Shown: one piece after another, positions 23,500 to 36,540 of the stretch
Numbering within the stretch: the first letter of the stretch is position 1
Layout: each line of letters opens with the position of its first letter
Assembly (NCBI GenBank): GCA_034638255.1
Contig: JAWPGT010000027.1
Location: 186,001 to 250,000, forward strand
Length of the DNA stretch: 64,000 bases
Direction of reading: 5' to 3'
DNA from: Coprinus comatus
Lineage: Eukaryota > Basidiomycota > Agaricomycetes > Agaricales > Agaricaceae
Translations under genes and position numbers: made by a program
Notes under the pieces: model-generated
What the model was told of the DNA's origin: nothing
The model's database searches: none
The model's input: only the letters and a program-made list of their open reading frames with translations

Positions 23500-24925
23500 A
23501 TACTATAGCCTCGGATAGATCCTCAAAGTTAAACCCATAAATCTACAACCTAAGGTACGTCGATGTTGCATTGAGTATACATGACCCACATTACTCCTTC
23601 CTAACCACAATGTACCCATCCACCATTTGTCACATCATCTAGTCCTGAGTAATTGTATACACGACAAGTCTTAGTGAGAGACGCTTGAGCTGGGGACAGA
23701 CACGGTGATGAGGAAAAGATCTTGCAATTGTTGATTGCGGGTTTTCCACGGGAAATTGAGCAAGCGATGTTGCTTGTTTAGCTTGAGGATCAATAAGTAT
23801 ATCAGGGTTTGCTGCTGGGTGAATGATAATGATGTTCCGAAACCTGAGGTGAAGACAGTGTCTATTTCTGGAGGAACCTTATTGGGCTTGGGGGTAGGTA
23901 TTCCGACGAGTGATAATGGGGTCGGGTCGCAGCCATAGGTCTTGTGGAATACATTGCGCTTGGTTGATCTGCGACTTGGCTGGTTGCTCTGTCATGTAGT
24001 TTGAGGAAAGGATCAGGTGCTTGGTTGGCTAATTACAGATCAGCTTGTGACGTACCAGAGATCCGTATACGATTCTCATTTTCCTCTACTCTATTCCTTT
24101 TCTAATCCTACACCACCTGTCCCGTTTGAACATCCGTGTGCACACCCCATCTACGCTTCACTCTCTTGTTAGAGTCAACACCACATATAACTCGTACAGG
24201 TCTTGCTTGTGAGGATGAGCTAGGATGTGATTTGGTGTATCCTTATCTTGAAACTGCGAGTTGAGCATGCTCTTCTGCATCAGTCGTAGTATCGTGTTTA
24301 GGATTTTTGGAGAACGAGTAGGCCGACAGTTGGAGTATAGCCAATATACGAAAGATGTAGTTGATAGCGTCAATTTGTGGTAGGACAGATTCCGGAAGGT
24401 CATAGAGAGTGTCCACATTCGATGAGAGAAAACTGATCATAATCGAAGACACGGTAGAGTTGAAGATCCAAAGTAGAGGCCACGCATGTGACCGATGGCA
24501 TAACCATATCCTGGTAGAGCCATTGCCATGAACAGATGATGCTGAAGGAGTCGACACTGTCACACGCCTCAGAGTATCTGTGGCGAGAATCAAATGAAGC
24601 AGAATGATGCTAGGTCCGAGTCCCCAGAGGTGACCTGAGATACTCAAATGGTTCAATGACCCAGCATTCTATAAGAAGAATGCAACAGGAGTAAAGGGCG
24701 AAATAAGGAGAGGTTATGGAGATTTTCCCTAGCTTTCTGAAGCTCATACGAGGCTGAGTCGAAGAGATCGAACATGGGGTTGGTAGAGTGTACTGTGGGA
24801 AGAGTCGAGTTGATGATGATGACATCACCACTCCTATTTCTGTGTTCTCTAAAATTCTCATACCAAAAGTTGTAACTACATAACCTGTTCATACACAGCA
24901 GCCGTAGATCTCGAGAAAAATCCAC
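23500..24925 (-). pseudogene. Multi-span membrane protein relic
   Basis: Part at 23520-23720 resembles the 5' part of the membrane-protein family at 31.1-31.4 and 40.3-40.6 kb (shared CTTCCTAACCACAATG and CATACACGAC-type strings). Part at 24158-24925 reads on the minus strand in three overlapping frames with hydrophobic pieces (SIILLHLILATDTL, INYIFRILAILQLSAYSF). A PMFDLF block (about 24770) resembles NPMFYILLQNI of the 30.7-kb copy. Frames are broken, so it is called a relic; family unknown. Confidence 0.35.
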
Positions 24926-25199
24926 CCATGCTTTAAATTTTCAAATTGAAGGTTGTATTGTTTCCTATCCATGCTTTAAAAAGTTGTCTAAATGTTAATG
25001 TTCCTTCATGAGAGCTTATCTGATAGAATTATTACACTTGTATCTGTTACTACAACACCTACTGGTTATGTGGGAATATGACTGAAGATCATATTCAAGT
25101 AGGTTGTTATTTGTTACATAGTAGTCAATCAAAAGAGTCCGTTTGGATTTCCTCCACATTTGTGTCATATTTCTACATCTGGATTCAATGATAGTCATC

Positions 25200-26160
25200 G
25201 AATATCGAGCAAGTCCGACAAATCGATAGCAATTTAGGTGTAAGGTGTCAGCTTGAATGTGCGTTCCTCAAAGGCTAGTGTCCCCATCTATGATACTCTG
25301 AATTTGGTATTGACCTCAACTGGTTTGTGCACCCATTCGTAGTTTGTGAAAAATTTACATTCCCGAGACGGCCTTGAGTCATCCTGGTCGAATACCAGAT
25401 GTGTGTTTTCCGAGTTCCCTGAGTAGTAGTAGATCGAGGTCGACGACCTGAGCAACAGAAGCTGTAATACTCGGAGTATTATGTTGAAGGTTGTTGCGAA
25501 TACGTTTGGATGTTCTACGATACCCAATGACTTTGAACATGGGTTTCTGTGACTACATCTTCTGATCTTCACTCCTGATACATGAGGTTGATGTGTCACC
25601 GGCATGGAAAAAACTTGGAGCAGGTCTCTTCCTAATGCAAGACAGGCTGCTCTTTTGATTCTCTTTATCAGAATCTGATTCACCTTTTGAACGGGAATAA
25701 GAACTGTGTCAGTAGGAGTGAACTTGATAATATAGGTGTTACTTTCGTTCTTCGGCCTCCACGACCATTCTTACTTCCACTTCCATTCCCATATCCCTTC
25801 CTACCAACATCTTTTCCTTTCCTCTTGGACCTCTTCTTCGTCAAAAGGGCCTGGGTCGGAGTCTTCGCAACCAAGATCACCATAGTCACGACTCACGCGA
25901 GGAGTCCTCAGTGGCAATCCCAGCCGAACCATAGAATTTCCATTAATCCCAGTATCAAGACGACCAATATGGACCCCACTTCCTCTAAGAGGAGCATGTC
26001 TCACAAGATCATCGTACACCTTTCCCTCTGACCCCAATTTCTCCATAATCATTCGCTTTCTAAAAGCATTCATGCGTGAACTAACACGATGTCTTTCAGC
26101 ACATAACCGACATCCTATTCTAGAACCTGGTTGAATTGTACATAATTCACAAATCTAAAA
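25200..26160 (-). pseudogene. Zinc-cluster-like family relic
   Basis: Minus strand. At about 26060-26155 the cysteine motif reads ICELCTIQPGSRIGCRLCAE, then RHRVSSRMNAFRKRMIMEKL; the last conserved cysteine is replaced by Ser and part of the loop is lost. The PPRGSG-like block is LRGSGVHIGR (about 25980) and the KGKGVDR-like block is KGKDVGRKGYGNGSGSKNGR (about 25780-25820). A 131-codon frame at 25288-25683 continues the C-terminal part. Frame changes between blocks mark it as broken. Confidence 0.5.
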
Positions 26161-26419
26161 AATCACAACATCAGCATCAAAAAAAGAGCATGTAGGAAAT
26201 TGCTAGTAAATTTTGAATGGTAAATATACCCTCTCAACTCTTTGAAGACTCAAAAACATGTATTATTTTAATGATAAAGACAATCACATATATTGGCGTC
26301 AAATCCTATGATCAAGAGTTCAAAGGATATTTTGTGTCACCCCCTAATATTTCCAGAAAATCACCAGATTGCAATACCGTAATTTCGTTATGCGGATTCT
26401 GTTCTAACACTAGCGGTTA

Positions 26420-29126
26420 AGCCTGAGGACTGGTCAACTCTTCAGCATGATAATGTGTAGACAGAGACGGAGTCGATGGAACGCTTTATAGATCTTGTAC
26501 TGCAGAGGGAAAGGCTTGGTTTAGGGGTCCCAAGTCGTTGGGAAGAAGTGATGTATGCTGGCTGGATGTGGAAGTTGCAATCGTGTTCGTGGCTGGTGGG
26601 ATTTCTGGCCTAGCAGGCACAACTGAAACACTATTGGATGAATGTTGTTTGAAATCTTGCGATGATGAAAGAACAGGTGAAACTGGATTTCTAGCACCAA
26701 CGCCCGGTGCGGTGGCTGTTTTGTGAAATTTGTTGGATTGCAAGGGAGCTGGCAAGAAGGGTGTAGTAAATGTGGGTAGCGCTTCAGTAGAGTATATTGC
26801 TGGCGTAAACTATTAGATATATTACAGCAAGAGAGAAACTTGCGACGTACCGGAAGCGGATATATGCTCTATTTTTCTATATCCTTTACCACTAAACTCA
26901 ACCTCATGTATGCCCCATACCTCCTTCAATCTCACATTGAAGTTGTCTATCAAGCTCCTTATAGGCTCCAGGTCTTTGCCACGGCCGGAACTAGGCAGTA
27001 TGTATCTAATGGTGAATTGATCAGGGCGCAGGACAGAATATTCTGAGGGCAAGTGTTGAACGTATTCTTCTGCAGCAGAGAGTATTGCGTTGAGGGTTGT
27101 TTCGATGGAAGGGAGTTTACTGGATAGCCCCGATGAGTGTTGTAGGATGTGTTTAGTGTAGAGAAAGATGCCATTCAATGATCTTTCTTTGCCAATGAGA
27201 CGCTTCGAGGCAAGGTCTTCTATGATTTTGAGGAAGCGTTCTGCAAAGACTGAGGAGTAATGGTGGTCAGAGAGAGATGGCAGAGTAGATGAGAAGACGA
27301 ACCAGGGTGAATAAAGCATTTATCACACTTCACAAGCAGACTGCCAAGTATTGGTGCAAGATCTTTGTAGTGCGCAGAGTCCACAGAAGGAAAGACTCTG
27401 TTGAATATCAAGACCAAGTATTCACACTTATGCTCTGAGCTGAGTTTATCCTGGAGTTTGTCGCAGAGATGACGTATGTGAGGAAGTGATCGAGTGGTTG
27501 GACACTTGCACAGTTCTTCCAAAATAGGAATTATCCCATCCAAATGCCAAGAGCTTTGATCGATCACATGGCAGGTAACAGCAACAGCATTCTCCGGAGT
27601 GACCCACGTATTCTCAGAACTCGTCAAGCCAGTAGCAATGTCTTGTAAGAGAGCTAGTGCAAATATGACTAAAGGAATATATATATGGCATATAATAGAC
27701 TTTACCTGTTCGAGAATCATAGTCCATATCACCAATGGATTTCTCCAAAGCCGAAATATCTGACAGAGGTGCAGGGCATTTCAAAGAGACAGGTGACCTA
27801 TTCCATTCCAACATTGCGTCAATCACTGCCTTTACACGAATGTTCTGGATAATTTCAGTATCATTGAGGTTATTCTCTCTTTCAAATGATGTCAACAACG
27901 CTTGCTCCTCCCAATTCCACTCGAGATCGGCAGGTACATGTTTTTCCTTCAACTTCATACGTGACCCATGACCAGAAGTAAACACCATGCAAGAGTATGC
28001 ATCCAAGGCAACTGTAGTCGCCTGTCTGTACTCGCGTGATATCCACAACAATGATTGATGTATTGATTCCACAGCCCCTGCTTTCTCTTTCCACCTTTTC
28101 ACACCATTCGTATCATATTCCAACCAACTGCTGATGCCCTTCAATGTGTTCCAGAAGTCCAATCTTAGCTTCAATAGTGGCAGATTGGTGATAAGGAAAA
28201 AAAGCTTTTGCAGGATTACATGAAAAAGCCATGATTGAGGTGATCGGTATGGACAAAGGACGGGTCGAGGGTTGTTTGCACCAGTTGATTTTCCTACAAA
28301 GAAGAGGAACTGGCAGGTGGGGAGGACTGTGGTACAGATGATAAATCCACCAGATAGAGCAACAAGGAACGTCACAGGTCCAGAGGCAAGTGACTTTGAT
28401 TCCCATTGCAAGACCATGAACCCAACGAAGAAGAGACCAAGCGCAATCAGTAGGAAAAGTGGTATCATATTGAGGATGATCAAAACACCCCACTTCCGGA
28501 GACTCTCATGACGTTGATGTTGTAGAAATAGGTCATCTTTGTTTGATACACCTGTGATATTCCTACTAAACTCTTGCAGCCATTGTAGACACAGAATCCC
28601 TCCCAGAACCGAAACAAGACTAAGCGCAAGGCTGACGGAGAATAACACGTTGATGCGCTGGGAGGAGATGGAAGGTGTCATTTCTGGGTTGAGGGGAATA
28701 GGAATATTTGCTTGTGGATTTGATTGATTATTTAGTTGCGATGATTGTTCGTAGTAAAAGTACTGTCATCTCTGCCGGATCTCCCTGTATTGACCTGGCG
28801 GCTTCGATGGTAAAAGCGGTGACAATTGCGCCGAAAAGAGACCAGCCTGTAAACGATTATCATAAGTATATATTACAATCCCAGAGTCAATGCTGCTTAC
28901 AAAAATGAGAAGATTATTCAATCCTTTTGTCCAACTCTCATATGTTTCCTTTGTCGAAGACTCTGCCTTCCTGTTCAACCCTTCCCATCGTTTCGCGTCC
29001 GCATCCTCATCCACAACCTTCAAATTCTAAGCATGCATATATTAGTGTTTATAACATGATTCTCCAACGAGCTTGACTTACTGGATCTATACCTTCGAAC
29101 GCTATATTCCTACTGTCAGCAATCAT
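26420..29126 (-). pseudogene. DUF6535 membrane protein, copy C (broken)
   Basis: Exons: 29082-29126 (MIADSRNIAFEGIDP), 28901-29026, 27706-28846, 27303-27653, 26851-27249 and a Ser/Thr/Pro tail (about 26420-26815). Compared with copy D, exon 3 has an extra base near 28830 and lacks two bases near 28740, so the first membrane span is out of frame with the rest; from 28681 a 355-codon frame stays open. The C-terminal domain is intact (NTWVTPENAVAVTCHVID, SLPHIRHLCDKLQDKL, DLAPILGSLLVKCDKCF). In the tail a CAA codon of copy D is TAA here (near 26487), a nonsense change. The DNA from about 28000 rightward is nearly identical to the copy D region. Role unknown. Confidence 0.78.
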
Positions 29127-30410
29127 ATTTATCGAATAAAAGGAAACTAGACAGTGGTGTGGTCAGGACATTCATTCTAATTGAAGGCAATTACTACAAC
29201 GTACCATACGATGGCGAGGCATAACAAAGACGTTCGCTGTTATTCAAGCAAGGTGGAATCAAAAGTTTAAGATGGGGGCGGTTAGAGAGCACTAGCAACA
29301 TCAATATTCAGTCTTCTCTTATGTAGTAACACACCAGTTTGAATACGTACAGATCTAGATGTTCAGCGTCTACCAGTAAATCTAGAATGCATTCTCTGGA
29401 AAGACATCTATGAATATAGATACATAGTAATGGTTCTAATATTGGGGGGCTCCACTGTGCGAGATTGCTGGAATGAGAGAGTGGATCAGATTTTCTTCAA
29501 CCATTGTTGCTATTCGGGTCAGACACCCATGCGTTGATTTAGAAACACTCAGCGTGCGCTTAGTATGACAAGGCTGATAGCCAATCATTGCTCGAGCATA
29601 TGTTCAGAAGCATCATAGTACTTACCAGGAGACGCCATTGGGGCCATAGTAGATACATATCAATCATTCAATGTTCAAACGTTCAACAGCAACTGTCACA
29701 AAAATTACACACACACAACCTTATACATGCTGCAGGATACAGTAGTCTTCATTGGAATACCTGGTACACGTGCCTCGGACTACCATATAGTAGTCGGTGT
29801 TCCAAACCACTCTCCAATCAGTATGGGGGATATCAATCTTCGGCGTGTAGCTTCCTTAACCGGGTAACCCAGTGTGTGTCATTTGACATGGGAATCATTT
29901 AAATTTACGCGATCCTTCTTACATTTCCAGGTTAAACGCAACTGGGATAATCTGGGATGAGTTTTCACATCATCATCGAACTCAAGCTAGATCCTTCTGT
30001 ATGAAACTAAACCAACCAGCCTTGACTCTTACCAATTGGCTTTCTTACAGGTCCAAAGAGATTCACAGAAACACACACTGGCAGGGCGTACTAATGCGTG
30101 ACAAATTACTGATAATACGCGCCTGATCTTGAAAACCGATATAAGAGGTCGGCAATTATGCCAAGGCAGACGTATATTATACGTTATTTGAGAAGTGGAG
30201 TTGGTGTTGAGCGCTCAAGATTGACGCTCACTACCCGAAATTGATTAAGCGTCAATCTTGAGAAGATTGTTAGTATCAGAATTGCATTTATCACCATCTG
30301 TGTATGTGTGGATTCAACTCATCATAGGTTCAAGAACATCAAATATGCCTTCTCTTTCACGAAAGTAATCCTAATTTAGGTGAGGTTCAATTCAAGTGGA
30401 AAAGAAGACT
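29127..30410. other. Copy C upstream region
   Basis: No gene seen. Duplicated at about 47570-49678. Holds the empty site (TATGTAGTAAC near 29319) of the transposon found in the partner, and the inverted repeat at 30214-30262. Confidence 0.6.
30214..30262. repeat. Inverted repeat, 15-bp arms
   Basis: CTCAAGATTGACGCT (30214-30228) and its exact reverse complement (30248-30262) flank 19 bases. Could fold as a hairpin. The same structure is at 49387-49435. Confidence 0.85.
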
Positions 30411-31460
30411 CTAGAAATGATACCTAAAAATGGTCTGAATAAATGTCCAGTTTTGATTAAGTGGGGTACGAACACAAAGCTCTGAAGCACGATAGTAATG
30501 TATTTTCTCTTTTGAGTTCAAGATATTACATGCAGTGTGAACGACAGTAAAAAATGTGTGGTCATTCAACGGAAATGCAATGATGAGAATTTGTGGTAGT
30601 AGGGAGACAGAGGAAACACACACTACGAATATGTGAACACATACAATCAGTGACACGCTTCCCAGCATTCGGAATATCCGACAAAATATAATATTACATC
30701 TAAAATCAAGAGATAAATGTTCTGTAAGAGAATGTAAAACATTGGATTGGAAGTAAGAGCTTGTAGTGTCAAGACGTCTAGAATTAGGAGGAGTAATGAA
30801 GGCGGAACAAGTACCCCTAGGAACAAAAGTAAAGCAGCGTTGGAGTAGTGTAGAGCTTGGCTACGAGCGATACCTTTGTGTTCATGATGTAGTTCTGTCA
30901 ACTATAATACGTTGGAGATGAGATTGCGACGTACTAGATGTCCCATGTTTTCCTCTTTTGTTTCGCATCTTTCATCATATATGCCATGTATAAAGTCACT
31001 GATTAAAGGTCCAGACAGGCCACAGGTCTTCATCATAGCCGGGGTTTCGCAGTTATACCCGTAGGACGAACAACTGCCTCGTCGATGATGATGGATTGTA
31101 GTAGGAAAGGGTACAGGAAATGTAGTATAGAGCTTGAAAAGGTACGCTGATATTGCATTGAGTATATACTCATGCTGAATAAATGACATGACTCATGATA
31201 ATGACGCGAACTAGACCTTCCCGGGCACCATCCATCCATCCACCATCCGCTACATCATCCAGAGACCCGAATGATAGCATACACGACTTGTCTAACTGCG
31301 AGAGCCTCTGCTTGAAGATCGACACAGGAATGAGGAAAATAAATGAGCTTCGGATGTGTATCCTGCATAGAACTTGAAACACGAACACAAAGTTCCAACA
31401 AGTGAACCTGCAGAGAGAGAAAGCAGACTAGGAGGCAAGAGTGAGGAGGCAAGACGCTTG
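30411..31460 (-). pseudogene. Multi-span membrane protein relic, copy 1 of the recent duplication
   Basis: Read from right to left on the minus strand: a region with AVRQVVYAIIRVSG (about 31255), then DVADGGWMDG (about 31215), MSFIQHEYILNAISAYLFKL (31130-31189), SNAALLLFLGVLVPPSLLLL (about 30810) and SLIVCVHIFVVCVSSVSLLP (about 30600-30650). The hydrophobic pieces suggest five or more membrane spans, split by presumed introns and frame changes. The 53.6-54.0, 34.5, 40.3 and 60.6-kb fragments share the RLVVHVVIQVSG and YLFKFY-type blocks. Family not recognised; possibly GPCR-like in layout, unproven. Confidence 0.4.
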
Positions 31461-32394
31461 AATTCCAGAGGAAGGCCAGATCTACGTCAGAAAAAGACAG
31501 TCAGCACGCATGGAGTGAAGCAGAAGAGTCGTCGTTGGTTATGACGTGATGAGTTGATGCATCAACAACGGGACTAAAATAGAACAATGGTCAGAACGTT
31601 GAGGACGAAACTCAGAATGTAGGCACTGAGAATCTAGAAGCGCACTGACTGGTTTATGAGGTTCCTCCATTGGCATTGTTCTTTCGATAAGACCCTAGTA
31701 CCAAGTAGTAAAGACCTGTGGTCACATTGTTCACCAACATAGATCGCGTTTTTGAACAAAATCTGGAACTGTTGCTACCTGAAGTTTCTGAGAGATGGAA
31801 ACACTGACAAGAGTATAAAGCACGTCCTTTTCATTTCTATTTTACGACTCTTTCAGTAGATTGGCCGTGTATGGTTTGGGTAACATTCCTCAGTGTGATC
31901 GGTGGATATATTTGAACTATAGTCTATTACTGTTTCAGTGCTCTCTATTCCCCCTTTCTCTTTTTGTTGCCACTCCATAGTGTAGTACGCTTACTATACT
32001 CGTGCTACTCAAGTGGTACCTCCATCACACTATGCTCCTCCCAAATCCCAAATCCAACCCTTCAGGCCTCAGACATTTATCCAACAAGCCAATCACAATA
32101 CACATAGTTCTCCTAGACTCGTTATGGCATTATACACTCGTGAGCGTAGTTGAGACAGGTCATATTGTCGGAGATAGAGTCACCCCGAAAATTACTCAAG
32201 GGCTATAATATTCCGAGGCGAAGTCTGTGGATTTATTTGCAGTGGCCGAGGCAAGACAGAAACAGAGCATACATTAACAACTTTAGGAACCATAGAATTT
32301 TAGGAAAAATTACGAATGTTGATACAAAATGACGAAAGTACACTGTGATATTACAATCAGCCTTCTTTCCTTTTCTTTCTTGTCCAAGTACACG
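31461..32394. other. Gene-free stretch
   Basis: No supported gene; duplicated at about 50655-51590. C/T-rich around 31940-31975 (TTCCCCCTTTCTC). It is likely the promoter of the membrane-protein relic on its left and the 3' flank of the zinc-cluster-like gene on its right. Confidence 0.5.
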
Positions 32395-34030
32395 TTACTT
32401 TTGCTCGACAATCTCATCATCCACTACCATATACTCATCACCATCCAAACCCCACTGATAACTGGCCTCCAACAATTCCAAGCTCTCCGTCGTAACCATT
32501 CCAATAAACTCGTTTTCTCCCATGTCACAACTATTCTCTGCAGAGCCACTAAAGGCACCTTGGCTAAGAAACGGAGATTCAAGCATATCAATAGTAGTTG
32601 AAGTGTCCTTATATACCTTGAGACTCTCGCGAATGTAATTCAGAGTGGGTTCCATCGCTCATAAATCTTCCATAACCTGACTGTGTTGCTGGATACCAAC
32701 CTGAGACTGTGTACTTGTCAATACTCCCTTGCCTTCGGGTCATCCAGACAACAAAGGTTGTAGATCAAAATTGTTGCTATCGTTATTAGATATTTCGGCA
32801 CTCCCACTGGTAGTTGGTTGAATATTTATATTCCTGAGAGGGACTTACATCTCCCTTGTCAAATAACAGAAAGGTGTTTTCCGAGTTCCTCGAGTAGTAG
32901 CAGTAGATCGAGTTCGACGACCTGTGGAAGTCGTAACAGTTTGAGTATTGTGTAGAAGGTTGCTAGGAATACACTTGGATACTCTACATAACCCAATAAC
33001 TTCAACATCAATTTCTATAACTAAATCTTCACTCCTGACTTTTGAGGTCAATGCATCACCTGTACGGAAAAAAGTTGAGGTGCGGGTCTCTTCTGACCTA
33101 CACAAGCGAGCCTGATATTTTGACTTGAGACGTATTCACCATCACCATTGTATTCTGATTCATTTTCATCAGGTTCAACTTTGACAAAAAATGAGAACTG
33201 CGTCAGAATGAGAGAAATATGAAAGATGACGAACGTGATAATATTGGTGTCGGTCTCTTTTTTCTTCCTCCGTGACCATTCCCACATTCCATTCTATCAA
33301 CACCCTTTCCTTTTGAGGACACAGTAACCAGGATCGCCATCGCCATATTTGTAGTAATATGAGCCTGGGAAGACCACGGTGGCAATCCAACATGACTAAC
33401 ACGAACACCACTTCCTCTAGGAGGAACAAGTTTCGCAAAATACTCATACTCCTTTTCCTCCAATCCCAATTTCTCCATGATCACCCTCTTTATGAAAGCT
33501 TTCGTACGTGAACAACTATGGTGTGTTACAACACATAATTGACATCGTATACCTCTACAATCGCACTCAACTCTACAGCCTGGTTAGATAGTACATGACT
33601 CGCGAATCTAGAAAAATAAAAATAAAACAAAATTCAATGACAGCATCGGAAAAGAGCGTGTCAGAAATTTCACTTACATATTCCGGATCTCCGTTATTCA
33701 ACCCCTTCAACCACGCCTTAGAATTCTTTTGGAACTTGGAATCCATACGCCCAAAACGGTAACCTCTGTCCAAATATCCGGCACTAAAACTCGATTTCGA
33801 ATCTCACTGTTGTCAATGTCAAGTTGAAACACTGACTGGTCACTACTTGCAGCTTTAGAGTCGTCAAACATGGCTTCATGAACACTTGAATCAGCTGTGA
33901 CTGGTGGATGAACAGGATCAAGGACAGATGGAGGAGGAAGAATAAGTGGTAGTGACATCCTATCCTCCCCATTGGTCGATTTAGATGGATTCATGGGAGT
34001 TGTAGTAGACAAGAGATAGGCCAGATCCAT
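32395..34030 (-). pseudogene. Zinc-cluster-like family, duplicated copy 1 (broken)
   Basis: Exon 1 starts at ATG 34030 (MDLAYLLSTTTPMNPS) and slips frame near 33782 by loss of one base against the partner at 52.9 kb. Exon 2 (from about 33606) keeps all six family cysteines (ICESC, then CQLCVVTHHSCSR near 33525) but has TAA in place of the Gln codon before PG. Downstream are KRVIMEKLGLEEKEYEYF, LVPPRGSGVRVSHVGLPP and KGKGVDRMECGNGHGG (about 33270-33500). The last exon (32395-32655) ends with the acidic stretch GDEYMVVDDEIVEQK. Frameshift plus stop make it a likely pseudogene. Confidence 0.6.
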
Positions 34031-34505
34031 GAATACCGAAGACGAAGGAAAAGATAATAGGACTGAGTAAAGGAGCGAGAGTCAAGGGACGTGATGGATA
34101 CTACAGAGAGAAAGAGAGAAAGAGAATGAGAGGGAGAATGAGGTTGAATATATCAAGTCCTTTCGGACCGGTACTAGAACCTCAAGAGATCCTCAAACTC
34201 TCAAGAAGAAAAGTAAACAAAGCAACCGTGACTGCGCAGCGGAGACATGTGCCACGTTTCAGTAGGATTTAACTTTCTTGGAATGATATCCGTTGAATCG
34301 TTGTTGACCACATGTCATGAACAACCTGCATACCTGATGACTCCTCTGCAAAATTTGGCAAAGGAAAAGAAACTCACGGCAATCTTGTCTGCAGAAAGAG
34401 TTTTGTACGCGTTGGGGCTGCGAGATCAAGGATTCAGGACCACAATTTCTCGTTAAAGCCAGATAGGCGACAGTCAGGTCTTCATCGTAGTTAGGTGTTG
34501 AATGA
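34031..34505. other. Upstream flank of the zinc-cluster-like gene
   Basis: GA-rich run (34100-34140), then a block starting CTGCGCAGCGGAGACATG (34231) that recurs at about 53370, 42535 and 60272. No gene seen. Confidence 0.5.
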
Positions 34506-34870
34506 TCACTGATGATTATAGGTTGGGTAGAAGGTGAAAAGGTAAGCTGTCACGTTGAGGATATACATTGAGATGATATGACTCACATTAGTCTTCCCTA
34601 ACCGTACGGTATCTATCGACAATGTGCCAGAGACCTGAATGACCACATGCACGACCAGCCTAAGCCAAGCTCCGATTGAGGACGGACATAGGAATGGTGA
34701 AGAGGATGCTGAGGGTACATTTGAGCTTCTGATGTGCGTCTCTGCGCCTGAAGAGCAGTATAAATCCGAAGTTGTCCAAGCGATGACTGCACAAGTACGG
34801 TTCGGTATAGAGACTGGCAGGCTGGTAACCAAGAACTCATGAGGAAGATAGCCAGCACAGATCAAGTGAA
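34506..34870 (-). pseudogene. Membrane-protein family fragment
   Basis: A 119-codon minus-strand frame with WLRLVVHVVIQVSGTLSIDT and SMYILNVTAYLFTFYPTY, homologous to the RVSG and NAISAYLFKLY blocks of the 31-kb relic. Only this middle portion is present, so it is a fragment. Copies at 53644-54003 and 60579-60900. Confidence 0.4.
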
Positions 34871-34916
34871 GTAGAGCGTAGCAGGGAGAGAAGTCGTCCT
34901 CGTATGACGTGATGGG

Positions 34917-35455
34917 ATGATGAACAGTGACGTAATGCCAAACACTTCCTCTATGACGAACAACTTCTCAGAGACACAAAACCCGAATGGAGGCTTCAAA
35001 TTCACTGAAAGTGCAGAAACGCACAGACCAGGTCCAATCATGTTGTCCAAACTAGGCTCCTTCAATGGCAAATCACGCCCCAGTCAAGGTCACTGCCCAA
35101 GCTCTTGGATTTTGGTCATGCCATACTTTTGCTCAATCTGATTGCTGAACAAAACCCACATGTTCAGGTGTGTGTGTTAACGTTGTATGCTGTCCTCATA
35201 TGAATTAGTATCGCAGAAACACCAGACTTTGGTCGCTGCACCCCGAGCAGAGAGGGACAACCAGAAGCCGAATGCATGATATATGTAGGCCAACGTTGAA
35301 AATGTATATTGACAACACTATCACCCTTCCACAACAACACACGTCTCGAACACAATCACTTTCAACATCAGTTCTTTGTCCATGGCGCTGCTCAGTGCTC
35401 ACACTATTGTCCCTTATCAGGAGGGGCTGGGTTTAGAGTCGAGGTGTTACACACC
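34917..35455 (+). other. Repeated unknown family X, copy 1
   Basis: Plus-strand block with NPNGGFKFTESAETHRPGP (about 34980-35040) and a later LLIAEQNPHVQ (about 35135-35165, different frame), ending near the string GACCTTAGAGCTGGGGAAA-like at 35455. Matches copies at 42700-43190 and 60980-61900. A real gene would need introns; frames are broken here. No family recognised. Confidence 0.35.
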
Positions 35456-35504
35456 TTAGAGCTGGGGAAATAAGATAGAAGCTACAGGAATCGATGGAAA
35501 CTTT

Positions 35505-36540
35505 ATGAACACATCTTATTATGGTGAGTTGTTTCTTGTCTCGTTCAACTGCGTACTTCCAAAGCTCATTGTCAACCAACAAACAACATTACTTCGAATG
35601 CCTGGAGGTAAGACGGTGCTTCACACTGAACCTACGCTTTTCCAACGCTATCATAGTGAACGGAAGGACAAGTATCATATTGGTTTTATCTTCCGAGTTC
35701 TTTCTCACCTTGTTCTATATCATAGATCATCTTCACATGTATTAGTAGCACTTCACATCTACAGGAACCTCTTAAACTCGTGAAAAGGTTACGGTTACGT
35801 ATGTTCTTAATTCTACAACAGAAAATGGGTGACTCAGATGAAGAGATTTGGGTTCATCTTTTGTATGTTCGGTTTTGTTCCATTGTCTATGATAAATCAC
35901 AGAGATCATTGACTGTCTCTTTTCACGTGTGTTGTTATGACAGAGGAGTGGAGTTGGTCTGTGTGTACCCTTGAAAACGAGGTGAGTTTTACTTTTTTTT
36001 TTTATTTCTTCTTACCCGTTTCCTCTTTACATATTCCATTTGCTAAAACACGTACTCATTCTGACATCGTTTTAAAGAATTTCGATACCACCAATCTTTG
36101 ATCGACTGAATTGAATATCACAGACACTCGTTATATGCCACCCACTTCTACACCTAACGACCCCCTAACAACCCTCGTATCAAGAGTTCCGAATTCAAAT
36201 ATTATGGTACAAACCATCGACTTCTTCTTCATCAACAGGATCCCCCTCAGATTTCGAAGTAACCGTTCAACAATCTAGTTTGGAGTGTTTACATTGGTTG
36301 GAATCCTAATCCAAATCTATGTACTTCCTAGTTTTCGCTCCTATTTCTGACGCTGGTATTCCACAATCTTTCGCTGAAAGCCATGGGTATCACTCCTTTC
36401 AACCTATTCTTCAACCCCTCAATTTTAATTTCCATACACTGACGTCTCATTGTGCTGAAAAGGAATTCGTTCAATAGTGATCTATGGCAACAGCAAACAA
36501 GAAACAGCTTAACTGGAGTACTGTGAACCTTTGATACAAA
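35505..36540 (+). other. Repeated unknown family Y, copy 1
   Basis: Begins ATGAACACATCTTATTATG followed by a GTGAGT donor (35505-35523). Shared exon-like pieces with copies at 43198 and 61926: a segment before TTGTGAGTTC, one after TCATCTACAGGAACC, one ending TTGAAAACGAG at a GTGAGT donor (about 35980), and one with PPTSTP (about 36140). Splice signals are kept between copies but frames are broken. Unknown family. Confidence 0.35.

Larger units (their letters stand above)
28000..34932. repeat. Segmental duplication, first copy (partner 46450-54069)
   Basis: Nearly base-for-base identical to 46450-54069 apart from scattered substitutions, small indels and a 727-bp insertion in the partner. 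Left of about 28000 the two loci are still homologous but clearly more diverged; right of 34932 they stop matching at GTGACGTA. Confidence 0.85.

Noticed and set aside
24158..24656. GPCR-like seven-span receptor
   Set aside because: Only two or three hydrophobic pieces are readable and frames are broken; kept only as an unnamed membrane relic.
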